The notes beneath the pieces are model-generated. The model searched no databases. It was not told the DNA's origin and was given only the letters and a program-made list of their open reading frames with translations. This document shows, piece by piece, positions 32,692-40,903 of a DNA stretch of 64,000 bases (positions are counted from its first letter, which is position 1; every line of letters begins with the position of its first letter). The DNA is from Klebsiella pneumoniae (GTDB lineage: Bacteria; Myxococcota_A; UBA796; SXON01), in the NCBI GenBank assembly GCA_945862325.1, contig CAMAXZ010000004.1:62001-126000 (forward strand), given 5' to 3'. The translations under genes were made by a program, and so were the position numbers.

Positions 32692-33154
32692 AGCGCGGGT
32701 CGATCGGCACCTCTTCGCGCGCGACGAGCACGACGACCACACCGCCCGGGCGGAGGAGGCGCGCCGCGTCGTCGAGCAGGCCGGCCGGCGGCTTGTACGC
32801 CCGCGCGATCACCCCGTCGAACCCTGCGTCCGGCAACGCCGCCACGTCGCCGACCACCACACGGGCGTTCTTCAACGCCGCCTCACGCACGACCGCCTCG
32901 AGAAACGCCGCCCGCTTCTCCCGACGCTCGACGAGCTGGACCCGCGCCTCCGGCCAGCACGTCGCCAGTGCGATCCCCGGAAAACCAGCCCCGGAACCCA
33001 GGTCCACCCAGTCCCCGCGCGCGTCGAGGCCCGCCACCGCGGCCGCCGCGTCGTCGAAGTGGGGGTCGACGGGCCCTGGCCCCACGAGGTCCATGACCTT
33101 GCGCCACCGCTCGAGCAGGGCGCGGTGCACAGCGAACGGATCCGGAGCGGACAT
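32615..33154 (-). CDS. rsmG: 16S rRNA (guanine-N7) methyltransferase RsmG
   Basis: The protein has 179 aa, somewhat shorter than the usual ~200. 'VDLGSGAGFPGIALA' is the SAM-binding motif characteristic of RsmG, followed by 'VQLVERREKRAAFLEAVV' and 'VIARAYKPP', matching the family. It methylates G527 of 16S rRNA. The typical mnmG/parA/parB neighbours are absent. Its start lies 17 bp downstream of the HTTM gene stop, so it may be co-transcribed. Confidence 0.9.
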   Translation of the reverse strand: MSAPDPFAVHRALLERWRKVMDLVGPGPVDPHFDDAAAAVAGLDARGDWVDLGSGAGFPGIALATCWPEARVQLVERREKRAAFLEAVVREAALKNARVVVGDVAALPDAGFDGVIARAYKPPAGLLDDAARLLRPGGVVVVLVAREEVPIDPRFTAEGAHAYTIEGKPRRAVRLRRVD

Positions 33155-33170
33155 GGGCGGCCTGCTAACG

Positions 33171-34037
33171 CTATTGGCGCTCGAACCACGCCAACGCGGG
33201 CCAGCGTGCGCGCGCCCATTCCCACGTTCGATGCCCGACCTCTGGCACGAGGAGCACCGGGTACGTCGCCACGGTGACGTTCCCGAGCCCCCCGACCTCC
33301 ATGAGCGCCGCGATCGTGCCGTGCATCGCGACGCCCGCGGCGAGGATGAACGGCGACGTGGCCGGGAAGCCGACGAGGAACGGAAACGTTGTTTCTACCG
33401 CGATTGTGCCCCAACCGAGCAGGCGCGTCGCCCACGGCTGCCCCGACAGCCAGGCCGCGACGACACCGCCGGCGTGGTGACGGTCCACGAGGTCGTACGC
33501 CAACGCGTCGCCCGACTGCCACGCGGGCTCCTCGAGCAGCTTCATGAACCCCGTCGACGCGTACAGCGACATCGTGACCAGGAGGAGGACCCAGCGTCCT
33601 ACGGGGCCGCGCGCGCGGTTCACGAGGCCGCGCTCGTGCGCCGGGCCGAGCAGCAGCGCGACGACGACCCACAGGGTCATGCGCTCGGGGACACGGACGC
33701 TGAGCCCCAGACCCGCGAGCAACACCCAGTGCGCGACGAGCCAGACCAGGAGCGCGGGCTTCGTCGCGCGCCCACCCCACAGGACCCCGAGCCCGGCGCC
33801 GACCGCCACCGCGACCGTGAGCCACGCGGCGACCGGCGAGAGGAGCACCTCGTCGGCGATCCGCGTGGGCCCGCTCGACAACACGAGGCTCGGCGCGGCC
33901 AACGCGTCGACGACGTACGCCACGCCGCGGAGCTCGCCGACCACGATCGCGAGCCCGAACAGGAGTCGCGTCAGTGTCCATCCGCCCGCCCAGCGCGGGG
34001 CGTACAGCGCGTCGACCGTCGAAGGGGGGGCGGTCAT
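33171..34037 (-). CDS. HTTM-type multipass membrane protein
   Basis: ATG at 34037 overlaps the upstream stop (ATGA) and gives 288 aa; an in-frame start 36 bp upstream is less likely. About six or seven membrane helices are visible. 'YASTGFMKLLEEPAWQSGDALAYDL' and 'ETTFPFLV' fit the HTTM domain shared with vitamin K-dependent carboxylase. Bacterial members are often paired with a smaller membrane protein, as here. No carboxylase catalytic assignment is possible from sequence. Confidence 0.65.
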   Translation of the reverse strand: MTAPPSTVDALYAPRWAGGWTLTRLLFGLAIVVGELRGVAYVVDALAAPSLVLSSGPTRIADEVLLSPVAAWLTVAVAVGAGLGVLWGGRATKPALLVWLVAHWVLLAGLGLSVRVPERMTLWVVVALLLGPAHERGLVNRARGPVGRWVLLLVTMSLYASTGFMKLLEEPAWQSGDALAYDLVDRHHAGGVVAAWLSGQPWATRLLGWGTIAVETTFPFLVGFPATSPFILAAGVAMHGTIAALMEVGGLGNVTVATYPVLLVPEVGHRTWEWARARWPALAWFERQ

Positions 34038-34618
34038 CGACGACGCGCCGGCGGCGGGGCGCCACACACCCACGTGAGCAAGGTTTGCCGCCGCGCGTCC
34101 GTGCGCGGCTGGGCCACCTGGCCAAGGGTCTTCGTCCAGGTGACGAGCGTCACGCCGACCTCTGCGCCGGGGGTGCCCACGCGCTCACAGACATCGACCG
34201 CCAACGCCGCGACCCGACGCTCGTGCCGGTAGAAGTCGTCGCGGAGGTAGCCGGGGCCGTCGGGCCAACGGGACGGGTAGAGCCGGGCGAGATCGACCGG
34301 CGTTCGCGCCGCTCCGGCGCGTAGCTCGACCTCCATGTCGGTGTGGGTGTTCCGAAGCTCGGTGAACATCCGCCAGCGACCGAGCCAGAAGATGTCGTTC
34401 AACGCGGTGATACCGGCAGGTGGCTCCGCGACGCCGAGCCCCGCGAGCGCCTGACGGTACGAGACGAACAGGTACACGAGGAGAAACCCGACCGCCACGA
34501 GGGTGGGTACACGCAGCCAGCGCGGCGTGGTTCGAGCATCGACGAGGGGATTCAGCGCGCCTCCGCCGTCGGCTTCGTATCCGCTCCGCGCGCGCCCGAC
34601 GCGCCCGCGGTAGAACAC
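34034..34618 (-). CDS. Membrane protein paired with the HTTM protein
   Basis: The protein has up to 194 aa with one N-terminal membrane helix (about residues 38-55) and a soluble domain containing 'WRMFTELRNTHTD', which resembles the small companion proteins of HTTM genes. The start is uncertain: the ATG at 34618 is only 4 bp from the divergent aminotransferase start, so initiation may be further downstream. It overlaps the HTTM gene by 4 bp, implying coupled expression. Function unknown. Confidence 0.62.
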   Translation of the reverse strand: MFYRGRVGRARSGYEADGGGALNPLVDARTTPRWLRVPTLVAVGFLLVYLFVSYRQALAGLGVAEPPAGITALNDIFWLGRWRMFTELRNTHTDMEVELRAGAARTPVDLARLYPSRWPDGPGYLRDDFYRHERRVAALAVDVCERVGTPGAEVGVTLVTWTKTLGQVAQPRTDARRQTLLTWVCGAPPPARRR

Positions 34619-34622
34619 GCCG

Positions 34623-35768
34623 ATGTCTTCCCCCTATGCCCAGCTCTGGGCCCTCCGCCCCGACGTCGACTTCCTCAACCACGGCAGCTTCGGGGCCACG
34701 CCGCGCGAGGTGCTCGCGGCCCAGGCCGCGTACCGGGTCGAGATGGAGGCGGAGCCCGTCTCGTTCCTGGCGCGGCGCCTCGGCGGCATGCTCGACGACG
34801 TCCGCGCGACCCTCGCGGGCTACTTGCGGGCGGACGTGGCAGGCCTGGTGCTGGTGCCGAACGCGTCGACCGGCGTGTCCACCGTGCTCGCGTCGACGAA
34901 GTGGTCGCCCGGCGACGAGATCCTGATGTGCGATCAGACGTACAACGCCGTGAAGCAGATGGTGTTCGCGCTCGCGGACCGTCACGGCGTCGTCCCCGTG
35001 GAGTGCCGCGCTCCCTTCCCGCTGCGCACCGCCGACGAGCTCGTGGAGGCCTACGCGAGCGGCATCAACCCCCGCACCCGCCTCGTCATCGTCGACCATG
35101 TCTCGTCGCCGACGGGCATCGTGTTCCCGGTGGCGCGCATCGTCGCGCTCGCCCGCGCGGCCGGCGTGCCGGTGCTGGTCGACGGCGCGCACGCACCGGG
35201 CTTCATGCCCCTCGACCTCGACGCGCTCGACGCCGACTTCTACACGGGGAACCTTCATAAGTGGCTGTGTGCGCCCAAGGGCGCGGCGTTCTTGTGGCTG
35301 CGCGACGAGTGGCGCGTCGGCAAGGTTCGGCCGCTCGTCGTGTCGCACGGCTACCGCATGGGGCTCGCGGCCGAGTTCAACTGGCTGGGCACGGTCGACC
35401 CGACGGCCTGGCTGGCGGTGCCCGCGGCGATCGCCTTCGCCGCGCGGTTCCCCGAGGCCGCCGAGTGGAACCACGCCCTCGTGCGCGAAGGGCGCCGCCG
35501 TGTCGCCGCGGCGCTCGACGTCGAGCTGCCTCACCCGGACGATCGCGCGCTCTACGGCTCGATGGCCGCGGTCCCGGTCCCGCAGGCGGGCCGCGCCGAC
35601 TTCGCCGTCCTCTCCGGGCTCAACGAGCAGATGTACCGCCGCCACCGGATCGAGGTCCCGTTCATGGGCTACGACGGGCGCGTGTTCGTCCGGATCTCCG
35701 GGCAGCTCTACAACGCGCCCGAGCAGTACGAGCGCCTCGCGCGGGCGCTGCAGCACATGGACTACTGA
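34623..35768 (+). CDS. Class V aminotransferase-fold PLP enzyme (isopenicillin N epimerase-like)
   Basis: The protein has 381 aa. 'FLNHGSFGATPREVL', 'NASTGVSTVL', 'DHVSSPTGIVFPV', 'VDGAHAPGFMPLDL' and 'GNLHKWLCAPKG' (PLP Lys) are the succession seen in the isopenicillin N epimerase/EgtE branch of class V enzymes. Possible reactions are epimerisation, desulphuration or C-S lyase action. No beta-lactam or ergothioneine genes are nearby. It is convergent with the pseudouridine synthase, overlapping it by 7 bp. Confidence 0.85.
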   Translation: MSSPYAQLWALRPDVDFLNHGSFGATPREVLAAQAAYRVEMEAEPVSFLARRLGGMLDDVRATLAGYLRADVAGLVLVPNASTGVSTVLASTKWSPGDEILMCDQTYNAVKQMVFALADRHGVVPVECRAPFPLRTADELVEAYASGINPRTRLVIVDHVSSPTGIVFPVARIVALARAAGVPVLVDGAHAPGFMPLDLDALDADFYTGNLHKWLCAPKGAAFLWLRDEWRVGKVRPLVVSHGYRMGLAAEFNWLGTVDPTAWLAVPAAIAFAARFPEAAEWNHALVREGRRRVAAALDVELPHPDDRALYGSMAAVPVPQAGRADFAVLSGLNEQMYRRHRIEVPFMGYDGRVFVRISGQLYNAPEQYERLARALQHMDY

Positions 35769-36742
35769 GCCACGGCGGGTGGCCACCCCAACGGGCCCCC
35801 GGTGACGACCGCCCGCATGTCGGCCGCCAACGGCGCCTTCACCTTCACGACCTGCCCGGACACCGGGTGAGGGAAGGCGAGCGTGCGCGCGTGCAGGCAA
35901 TGCCGCGGGAAGCCGATCATCGCCCGCACCCGGTCGGTCGGGCCCTGCCGCAGCTGCTCGAGGAACACGTCGTCCGGCTGGCCATAGAGCTTGTCGCCCA
36001 GGATCGGGAACCCGAGCAGCTCGAGGTGAACCCGGATCTGGTGGGTACGCCCCGTCAGGGGCTTGCACGCCACGAGCGCGTGCCCCGGCAGGCGCGTGAG
36101 CACCTTGAACCTCGTTTTTGCGGCCGCGCCGTCCTCCCGGTGCCCCTGACGCAGCTCGACCTCCGAGCCGATGGCGGCGCCGAGCGGCAGCGCGCACGCA
36201 TTGAGCTCCCACGTAGGGACGCCGCGCACGAGGGCCCAGTAGGTCTTCGAGACGCGTCGTTGTTGAAAGGCTTCTTTCAACGAACGGTTCGCCGCGACCG
36301 TCTTCGTCAGCAGCACGACCCCGCTCGTCTCGCGATCGAGGCGGTGGGCGAGATCGATCGCGGTGCCCGGCCGAAAGTCACGGGCGAGGCCGATGAGCCC
36401 GTACGCCCACTTCTGCCCGGTCGAGTGCATGAGCAGCCCGGCGGGCTTGTCGACCGCGAGGAGGTGCTCGTCCTCGAAGAGCACGGCGGGGAACGCCGGG
36501 GCCGCGTGGTCCGGCGCGATGCCGGGCACGAAGATGCGGAGCACTTCTCCGATCCGCAGGGTGGTCGACGGCTTCAGCGTGCGCTGATCGCTACGGACGA
36601 GGCCCTCCCGGATCCACCGCCCGAACGCCGTTCGTGACCAGTCGCTGAAGCGCAGGGACAGGAACACGTCGAGCCGGCGCCCGGCGCCTCGCTCGTTGAT
36701 CTCGACCACCCGGCAGGGGGTGTCGTCCGGTACGCGCGTCAT
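35762..36742 (-). CDS. RluA-family pseudouridine synthase with S4 domain
   Basis: ATG at 36742 gives 326 aa. An N-terminal S4 RNA-binding domain ('RRLDVFLSLRFSDWSRTAFGRWIREGLV') is followed by the catalytic domain with 'HRLDRETSGVVLL' (catalytic Asp) and 'PLTGRTHQIRVHLELLGFPILGDKLYG'. The architecture is that of RluD/RluC, which modify 23S rRNA. It is the second RluA-family enzyme in the window and, unlike the one at 11712, has the S4 domain. Confidence 0.92.
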   Translation of the reverse strand: MTRVPDDTPCRVVEINERGAGRRLDVFLSLRFSDWSRTAFGRWIREGLVRSDQRTLKPSTTLRIGEVLRIFVPGIAPDHAAPAFPAVLFEDEHLLAVDKPAGLLMHSTGQKWAYGLIGLARDFRPGTAIDLAHRLDRETSGVVLLTKTVAANRSLKEAFQQRRVSKTYWALVRGVPTWELNACALPLGAAIGSEVELRQGHREDGAAAKTRFKVLTRLPGHALVACKPLTGRTHQIRVHLELLGFPILGDKLYGQPDDVFLEQLRQGPTDRVRAMIGFPRHCLHARTLAFPHPVSGQVVKVKAPLAADMRAVVTGGPLGWPPAVAQ

Positions 36743-36764
36743 CGCGGAGGGGATAACGGGGCGA

Positions 36765-36983
36765 ATGACCCGCGTGGACCTCGCCCGCACCGCGGCCATC
36801 GCGTGGCTGTCGGTCGCCATCGGCCTCACCGTCACCATCGGCCCGAGCCTGGGCTGGCGAGGCTGGATCTGGATGGGCGCCCACAACCTGCTGTGCGCGG
36901 TCGGCGCCGGCCACGAGCTGCTGCGGCGCCGACGGCGCGCCGCGTCGTCGGATCAGTCCGCGCAGACCACCGCGCGCTCGTAG
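36765..36983 (+). CDS. Small hypothetical membrane protein
   Basis: The protein has 72 aa with two possible hydrophobic segments ('AIAWLSVAIGLTVTIG' and 'GWIWMGAHNLLCAVGAG') and an Arg-rich end ('RRRRRAA'). The ATG lies 22 bp from the divergent pseudouridine synthase start, and the last 31 bp overlap the GT39 gene. There is no recognised family; the hydrophobic pattern and an AGG-rich sequence upstream support it being real. Confidence 0.45.
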   Translation: MTRVDLARTAAIAWLSVAIGLTVTIGPSLGWRGWIWMGAHNLLCAVGAGHELLRRRRRAASSDQSAQTTARS

Positions 36984-38449
36984 GGGTCGGTGGCGAAGGC
37001 CCACGGCCGCACGGTTCGGGCCGGCGGGGGGCCCGAGATCCAGTTCGCATGGAGGTTCGCGCGAGCCTGCGCGCTGTGGCCGCGCGGCAACCACCCCGCC
37101 GCCGGCAGCGCCTCCCCCGACCACAGCACCCGCGCGCAGCGCACGTCCGCCGCCTGAGGCCACGCCTCGGTCGGGATCGCGACCACCGCCCCGGACGGCG
37201 GCGTCGATCCCTCGTCCAACGCCCGCCACCCCCGACGCTCGAGGGCCCACTGCCAACCCCAGTGACCGACGAAGGTCCGCGCGCCGGCCCCCTCGGCGGC
37301 GTCGACGGCGCGGTCGAGGGCGGCGACGAGGCGCTCCTGCGCGCGCGCGCTCGCGGCGTCGTCCAGGGCGAGCCCGACACCGAGCGCCGCCTGCGCGAAC
37401 AGCGCCGCCGGCCAGTAGCGGTGGGCGCCCACCGCGAGCACCACGGCCGGCAGGAACGGGAGCCAGTAGCGCGCCGCCGTGAACCGCAGCGACAGCAGGA
37501 ACAGCGCGCCGCCGAGCGCCCAGGCGCGCACCCACGCACGATCGCGCCGCTCCACTCCGTCCGCCTCGACCGTCGCGCCCAGCACCGCCCCACCGGCCGC
37601 GCCGAATCCGCAGGCGCCGACGCCCCACGGGGCGGCGGCGAGCGCGCCGAGCGCGGCCCCGACCGCGGCGCCCGCGCGCCACCGAAACACCGGCAGGATC
37701 GCCGCCCCACCGAGGAAACACGAGGCCGCGACCGCCTTGTGGCCGAGGTCCTCGGGCGTGTTCGCGATGCTCTGGAACCGCCCCATCGCGGCGAGGTGCA
37801 CCGCACCGTAGGCGTGAAGGTCGTGCGCGGCGAGCGCTCCGAGCGGAGCCCAGCCGACCGCCGCGAGCGCGGCGTAGTCCGGGCGCCCGCGGAGCACGGC
37901 GTAGAACGCCAGCACGAGCGGGAGCGGGAGCGCGGAGTAGCGAAACAGGCACGCCAGCCCGACCACGAGCGCCCCGCGGACCGCGACGGTCGCGCCGCGC
38001 CGATCGTCGACGTCCTTCGTCCAAAGCGCCATACCGGCCACGGCGAGCCCGAGGAGCGGCGCGTCCGGCAGGAGCGCGGACGCGGACAGCAGCACGATCG
38101 GCGACGACACGAGGAGCGCGGCGGCCACCGGCCCGTCCCCACAACAACGACGTCCAAGCTGAAACATGCCCCAGGCGGCGAGCGCCGCCCACGGCAGCAT
38201 GACGAGGCGCTGCACGGCGATGGGCGCGTCCAGCCACGGCGCGAGCCACCAGGCGATGCCCGGCGGGTTGGACAAGACCTCGAACGCCGGTTGTTCGACC
38301 CCCTGCCAGTTGATGCGAACGGCGTGGGGCCGCCACGCGTCCAGGCGCGCGCCACGGGCGAGCGCGAGGAAATTCGCCTCGTCGTAGTGCGGGGGGCGCG
38401 TCAACGTGGTGGCGACCGCCGCCGCGCACGCGAGCCCGACGCCGACCAT
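36953..38449 (-). CDS. GT39/ArnT-type membrane glycosyltransferase
   Basis: The protein has 498 aa with about ten membrane segments. Near the N-terminus 'RPPHYDEANFLAL' matches the first-loop acidic catalytic motif of GT-C enzymes (PMT/ArnT). These use polyprenyl-phosphate sugars as donors and glycosylate proteins or lipids on the outer face of the inner membrane. The start ATG shares one base with the stop of the upstream gene (TGATG), so the two are translationally coupled. The acceptor is unknown. Confidence 0.78.
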   Translation of the reverse strand: MVGVGLACAAAVATTLTRPPHYDEANFLALARGARLDAWRPHAVRINWQGVEQPAFEVLSNPPGIAWWLAPWLDAPIAVQRLVMLPWAALAAWGMFQLGRRCCGDGPVAAALLVSSPIVLLSASALLPDAPLLGLAVAGMALWTKDVDDRRGATVAVRGALVVGLACLFRYSALPLPLVLAFYAVLRGRPDYAALAAVGWAPLGALAAHDLHAYGAVHLAAMGRFQSIANTPEDLGHKAVAASCFLGGAAILPVFRWRAGAAVGAALGALAAAPWGVGACGFGAAGGAVLGATVEADGVERRDRAWVRAWALGGALFLLSLRFTAARYWLPFLPAVVLAVGAHRYWPAALFAQAALGVGLALDDAASARAQERLVAALDRAVDAAEGAGARTFVGHWGWQWALERRGWRALDEGSTPPSGAVVAIPTEAWPQAADVRCARVLWSGEALPAAGWLPRGHSAQARANLHANWISGPPPARTVRPWAFATDPYERAVVCAD

Positions 38450-40875
38450 CAGGGAGGGGCGTGCTTCCACACCGCCCCCGCGCGCCCGTCCACGGTGAGC
38501 TCCGTGCCGTCGGGGAAGAGCCGCGTCGCCCCGTCGATGTTGACCACCCCGGGCACGCCGTACTCCCGCGCGACGATCGCCCCGTGCGACAGCTGGCTGC
38601 CGAGCTCGAGCACCACCGCGCCCGCGCGCGAGTACATCGGCGTCCACCCGGGGTCCGTGGCGCGCGCGACGAGGATCTCCCCGGCGCGCAGGCGATCGGC
38701 GTCCGCCGGCCCGCGCACGACCCGGGCGCGGCCGCGGAAGATGCCGGGCGAGATGCCGAGGCCTTGAAACCGATTGGCGGCGTCCGTCGGCACCGCGAGG
38801 GCCGCGTCCCCTTCGATCCAGGTGGGCGGCTCCGGATCCGGCGGCTCTGCTCGCCGGCGCTCCACCTGCGCCCGAACCTCCTGGGCCGTGAGGGTGCCGT
38901 CGCGGTGCGCGGCGAGCTCGCCCGCGGTCAGCCAACGCACGTCCTCGGGCCCCGCGAGCCACCCCTCGCGGGCCCCTCGCTCCCCGAGAAGTCGAAGACG
39001 CTTCTTCAAGCTCCACATCACCCGGTCGAGGTGCCAGCGTTGCTCCTCGCGGAGCCCCAGATACGACCGCGCGAGGCGGACGGACGCGGCGAGCGACGGA
39101 TCGAGCTCGGCGATGCGCCGCGAGGCCACCTCCTCCTCTTCGCGCGCCGCGAGGCGCGGGTCCACGCCGGCGGCGACGACCGCCGCGAGCGCGCGCACCG
39201 CGTCCGGGTCTTCCGCCCAGCGCACCGACCAGAGCTCCCACCCCGCGGCGGATCGGTGGCCGTGACGCGCCAGCAGCGCGTCGAGCCGCGTCGGGTCCCG
39301 CCCGGCGTCCCAAAGGGCGCCGTTGACGGCCACGGTCGCGCTGCCGGACGGCGGGCGCAGCACCACCTCGGCGACCCGCGGCCCCACGCGCGGCGACAGG
39401 ACCTCGAACGCGACGTTCGCGAACAGCAGCGAGGTGATGTGGATCTTCAAGTAGTCGAACAGGATCGGGTTCGCGATGTCGACCGCGACCTCGGGCGCGG
39501 CGGCGTCCAGGCGCGCGAGCCGCGCGTCGAGCTCGGCGACGAAGGTGCGCCATGCAGCCGGGTTCGTCAGCGGGTTCCAGCGGAAACGGCGCCAACGCCG
39601 CTCGTGCAGGGTCTCTCGCAGGATCGACGCGTACACGCGGACGTCCGGCGGGACCGCGGCGCGGGCCCCCCACAGCGCCACCTCCGCCGGCGGAAACAAG
39701 TCGAGGAGAAACCTGGGCGGCGGCGCACCCGGAACCTTGAACGCGAGGTGGCGGAACACCGTGACGTTGACGTACGGGTGCCCGCGGACGAGGCGGAACG
39801 GCGGGTCGCCCCCCAGGTAGCGGGCGGTGGTCGCCGGGTATGCGACGAACCGCTCGAGCAGGGGGCCGACGACGGACCACCCGAGCGGCGTGGCGCCCTC
39901 GGGCCACCGTTCGCCCAGGAAGCGTCGCGACCAGAGCGTGCTCGCCCCGCGCGGCACCGCGGCGCGGGTGGTGACCGGCCGCGCCTGAAGCACCCAGAAC
40001 GTCCCCGCACGGTCCTGCGCCCACTCCAGGTCCTGGGGCCCGCCGAGCCGCGACTCCGCCCGCAGCCCGAGGCGCGCCAGGGCGAGGACCTCGCCCCGTA
40101 CGAGCTTGCGCGCGAGCGGCGCTTCGGTGGCGTGTTCCTCCGTGCCGCCGCGGGCCACGCGCAGGGCCACGCGCTGCTCGGCCACGCGCTCCGCGGACAC
40201 CTCGAGCGGCGACCGCACGCCGATCCAGCCGGCCACGCGGCTCGCGGCGTACCGAGCGGGCACGCGGGCCCGGCGCACCACGTAGCGGTCGGGCACCATG
40301 CGCCCGCCGACCAGGCTGTCGCCGAGGCCCCACACCGCCTCGATGATCAGGTCCGACCAGCTCCCCGAGACGGGATCGATGGTGAAGAGCACCCCCGCCG
40401 CCCGCGCGTCGACCATCTGCATCGCCAGCACCGTCATCGACGCCGGCGCCGCGGCACCGCCGCGGTAGGCGGCGGCCCGCGGGGCGTAGAGGCTCGCCCA
40501 ACAGGCGCGAACGGCGTCGGTGATGCCCTCGGGCCCGACGCCGAGCACTGTCGCGTACTGGCCGGCCGCCGACCGGCGCTGCCCATCTTCGTCCTGCGCG
40601 CTCGACCGCACCGCCACCGACGGCGCGGGGCAGGGCAACGAGAACCGCGGGGACACCGTCGGGATCTCCGCGTGCAGGCGCGCGTCGTCGCCGGCGAGCG
40701 CCGCGTCCCACAAGCCGGCCTCGCGCAGGAACGCCTCGAACACCGCGGTGGGCAGCACCCAGGCCGGCGGGACGGGCAGGCCCGCGCGCACGAGGCGCTG
40801 AAGCCCGGCGGCCTTCCCGCCGAGCCCGCGCGAGTCGGCCGCTTCGAGCGGTATCCACGGCCCCGAGGCGGCCAC
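38449..40875 (-). CDS. Rifampin phosphotransferase/PEP synthase-like phosphotransferase
   Basis: From GTG 40875 the protein has 808 aa. The ATG at 40905 would add 10 residues but overlaps the start codon of the divergent gene. The ATP-binding domain is at the N-terminus ('GLGGKAAGL', 'VRSSAQDEDG', 'AGVLFTIDPVSG'), a helical middle follows, and the C-terminal swivelling domain has 'SQLSHGAIVAREYGVPGVV' with the phosphoryl-carrying His764. The C-terminal TIM barrel of PEP synthase is absent, so the layout is that of rifampin phosphotransferase. The true substrate is unknown; coupling to a GT39 gene is unusual. Confidence 0.75.
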   Translation of the reverse strand: MAASGPWIPLEAADSRGLGGKAAGLQRLVRAGLPVPPAWVLPTAVFEAFLREAGLWDAALAGDDARLHAEIPTVSPRFSLPCPAPSVAVRSSAQDEDGQRRSAAGQYATVLGVGPEGITDAVRACWASLYAPRAAAYRGGAAAPASMTVLAMQMVDARAAGVLFTIDPVSGSWSDLIIEAVWGLGDSLVGGRMVPDRYVVRRARVPARYAASRVAGWIGVRSPLEVSAERVAEQRVALRVARGGTEEHATEAPLARKLVRGEVLALARLGLRAESRLGGPQDLEWAQDRAGTFWVLQARPVTTRAAVPRGASTLWSRRFLGERWPEGATPLGWSVVGPLLERFVAYPATTARYLGGDPPFRLVRGHPYVNVTVFRHLAFKVPGAPPPRFLLDLFPPAEVALWGARAAVPPDVRVYASILRETLHERRWRRFRWNPLTNPAAWRTFVAELDARLARLDAAAPEVAVDIANPILFDYLKIHITSLLFANVAFEVLSPRVGPRVAEVVLRPPSGSATVAVNGALWDAGRDPTRLDALLARHGHRSAAGWELWSVRWAEDPDAVRALAAVVAAGVDPRLAAREEEEVASRRIAELDPSLAASVRLARSYLGLREEQRWHLDRVMWSLKKRLRLLGERGAREGWLAGPEDVRWLTAGELAAHRDGTLTAQEVRAQVERRRAEPPDPEPPTWIEGDAALAVPTDAANRFQGLGISPGIFRGRARVVRGPADADRLRAGEILVARATDPGWTPMYSRAGAVVLELGSQLSHGAIVAREYGVPGVVNIDGATRLFPDGTELTVDGRAGAVWKHAPP

Positions 40876-40903
40876 GCGGGGGCGTTGCGGGTTAGAAGCG
40901 CGC

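Noticed and set aside
36953-40858. A 1301-codon minus-strand frame extending the GT39 gene through the phosphotransferase gene
   Set aside because: The extra part is the wrong frame of the rifampin-phosphotransferase-like gene, whose domains are complete; ATG 38449 is a natural start.
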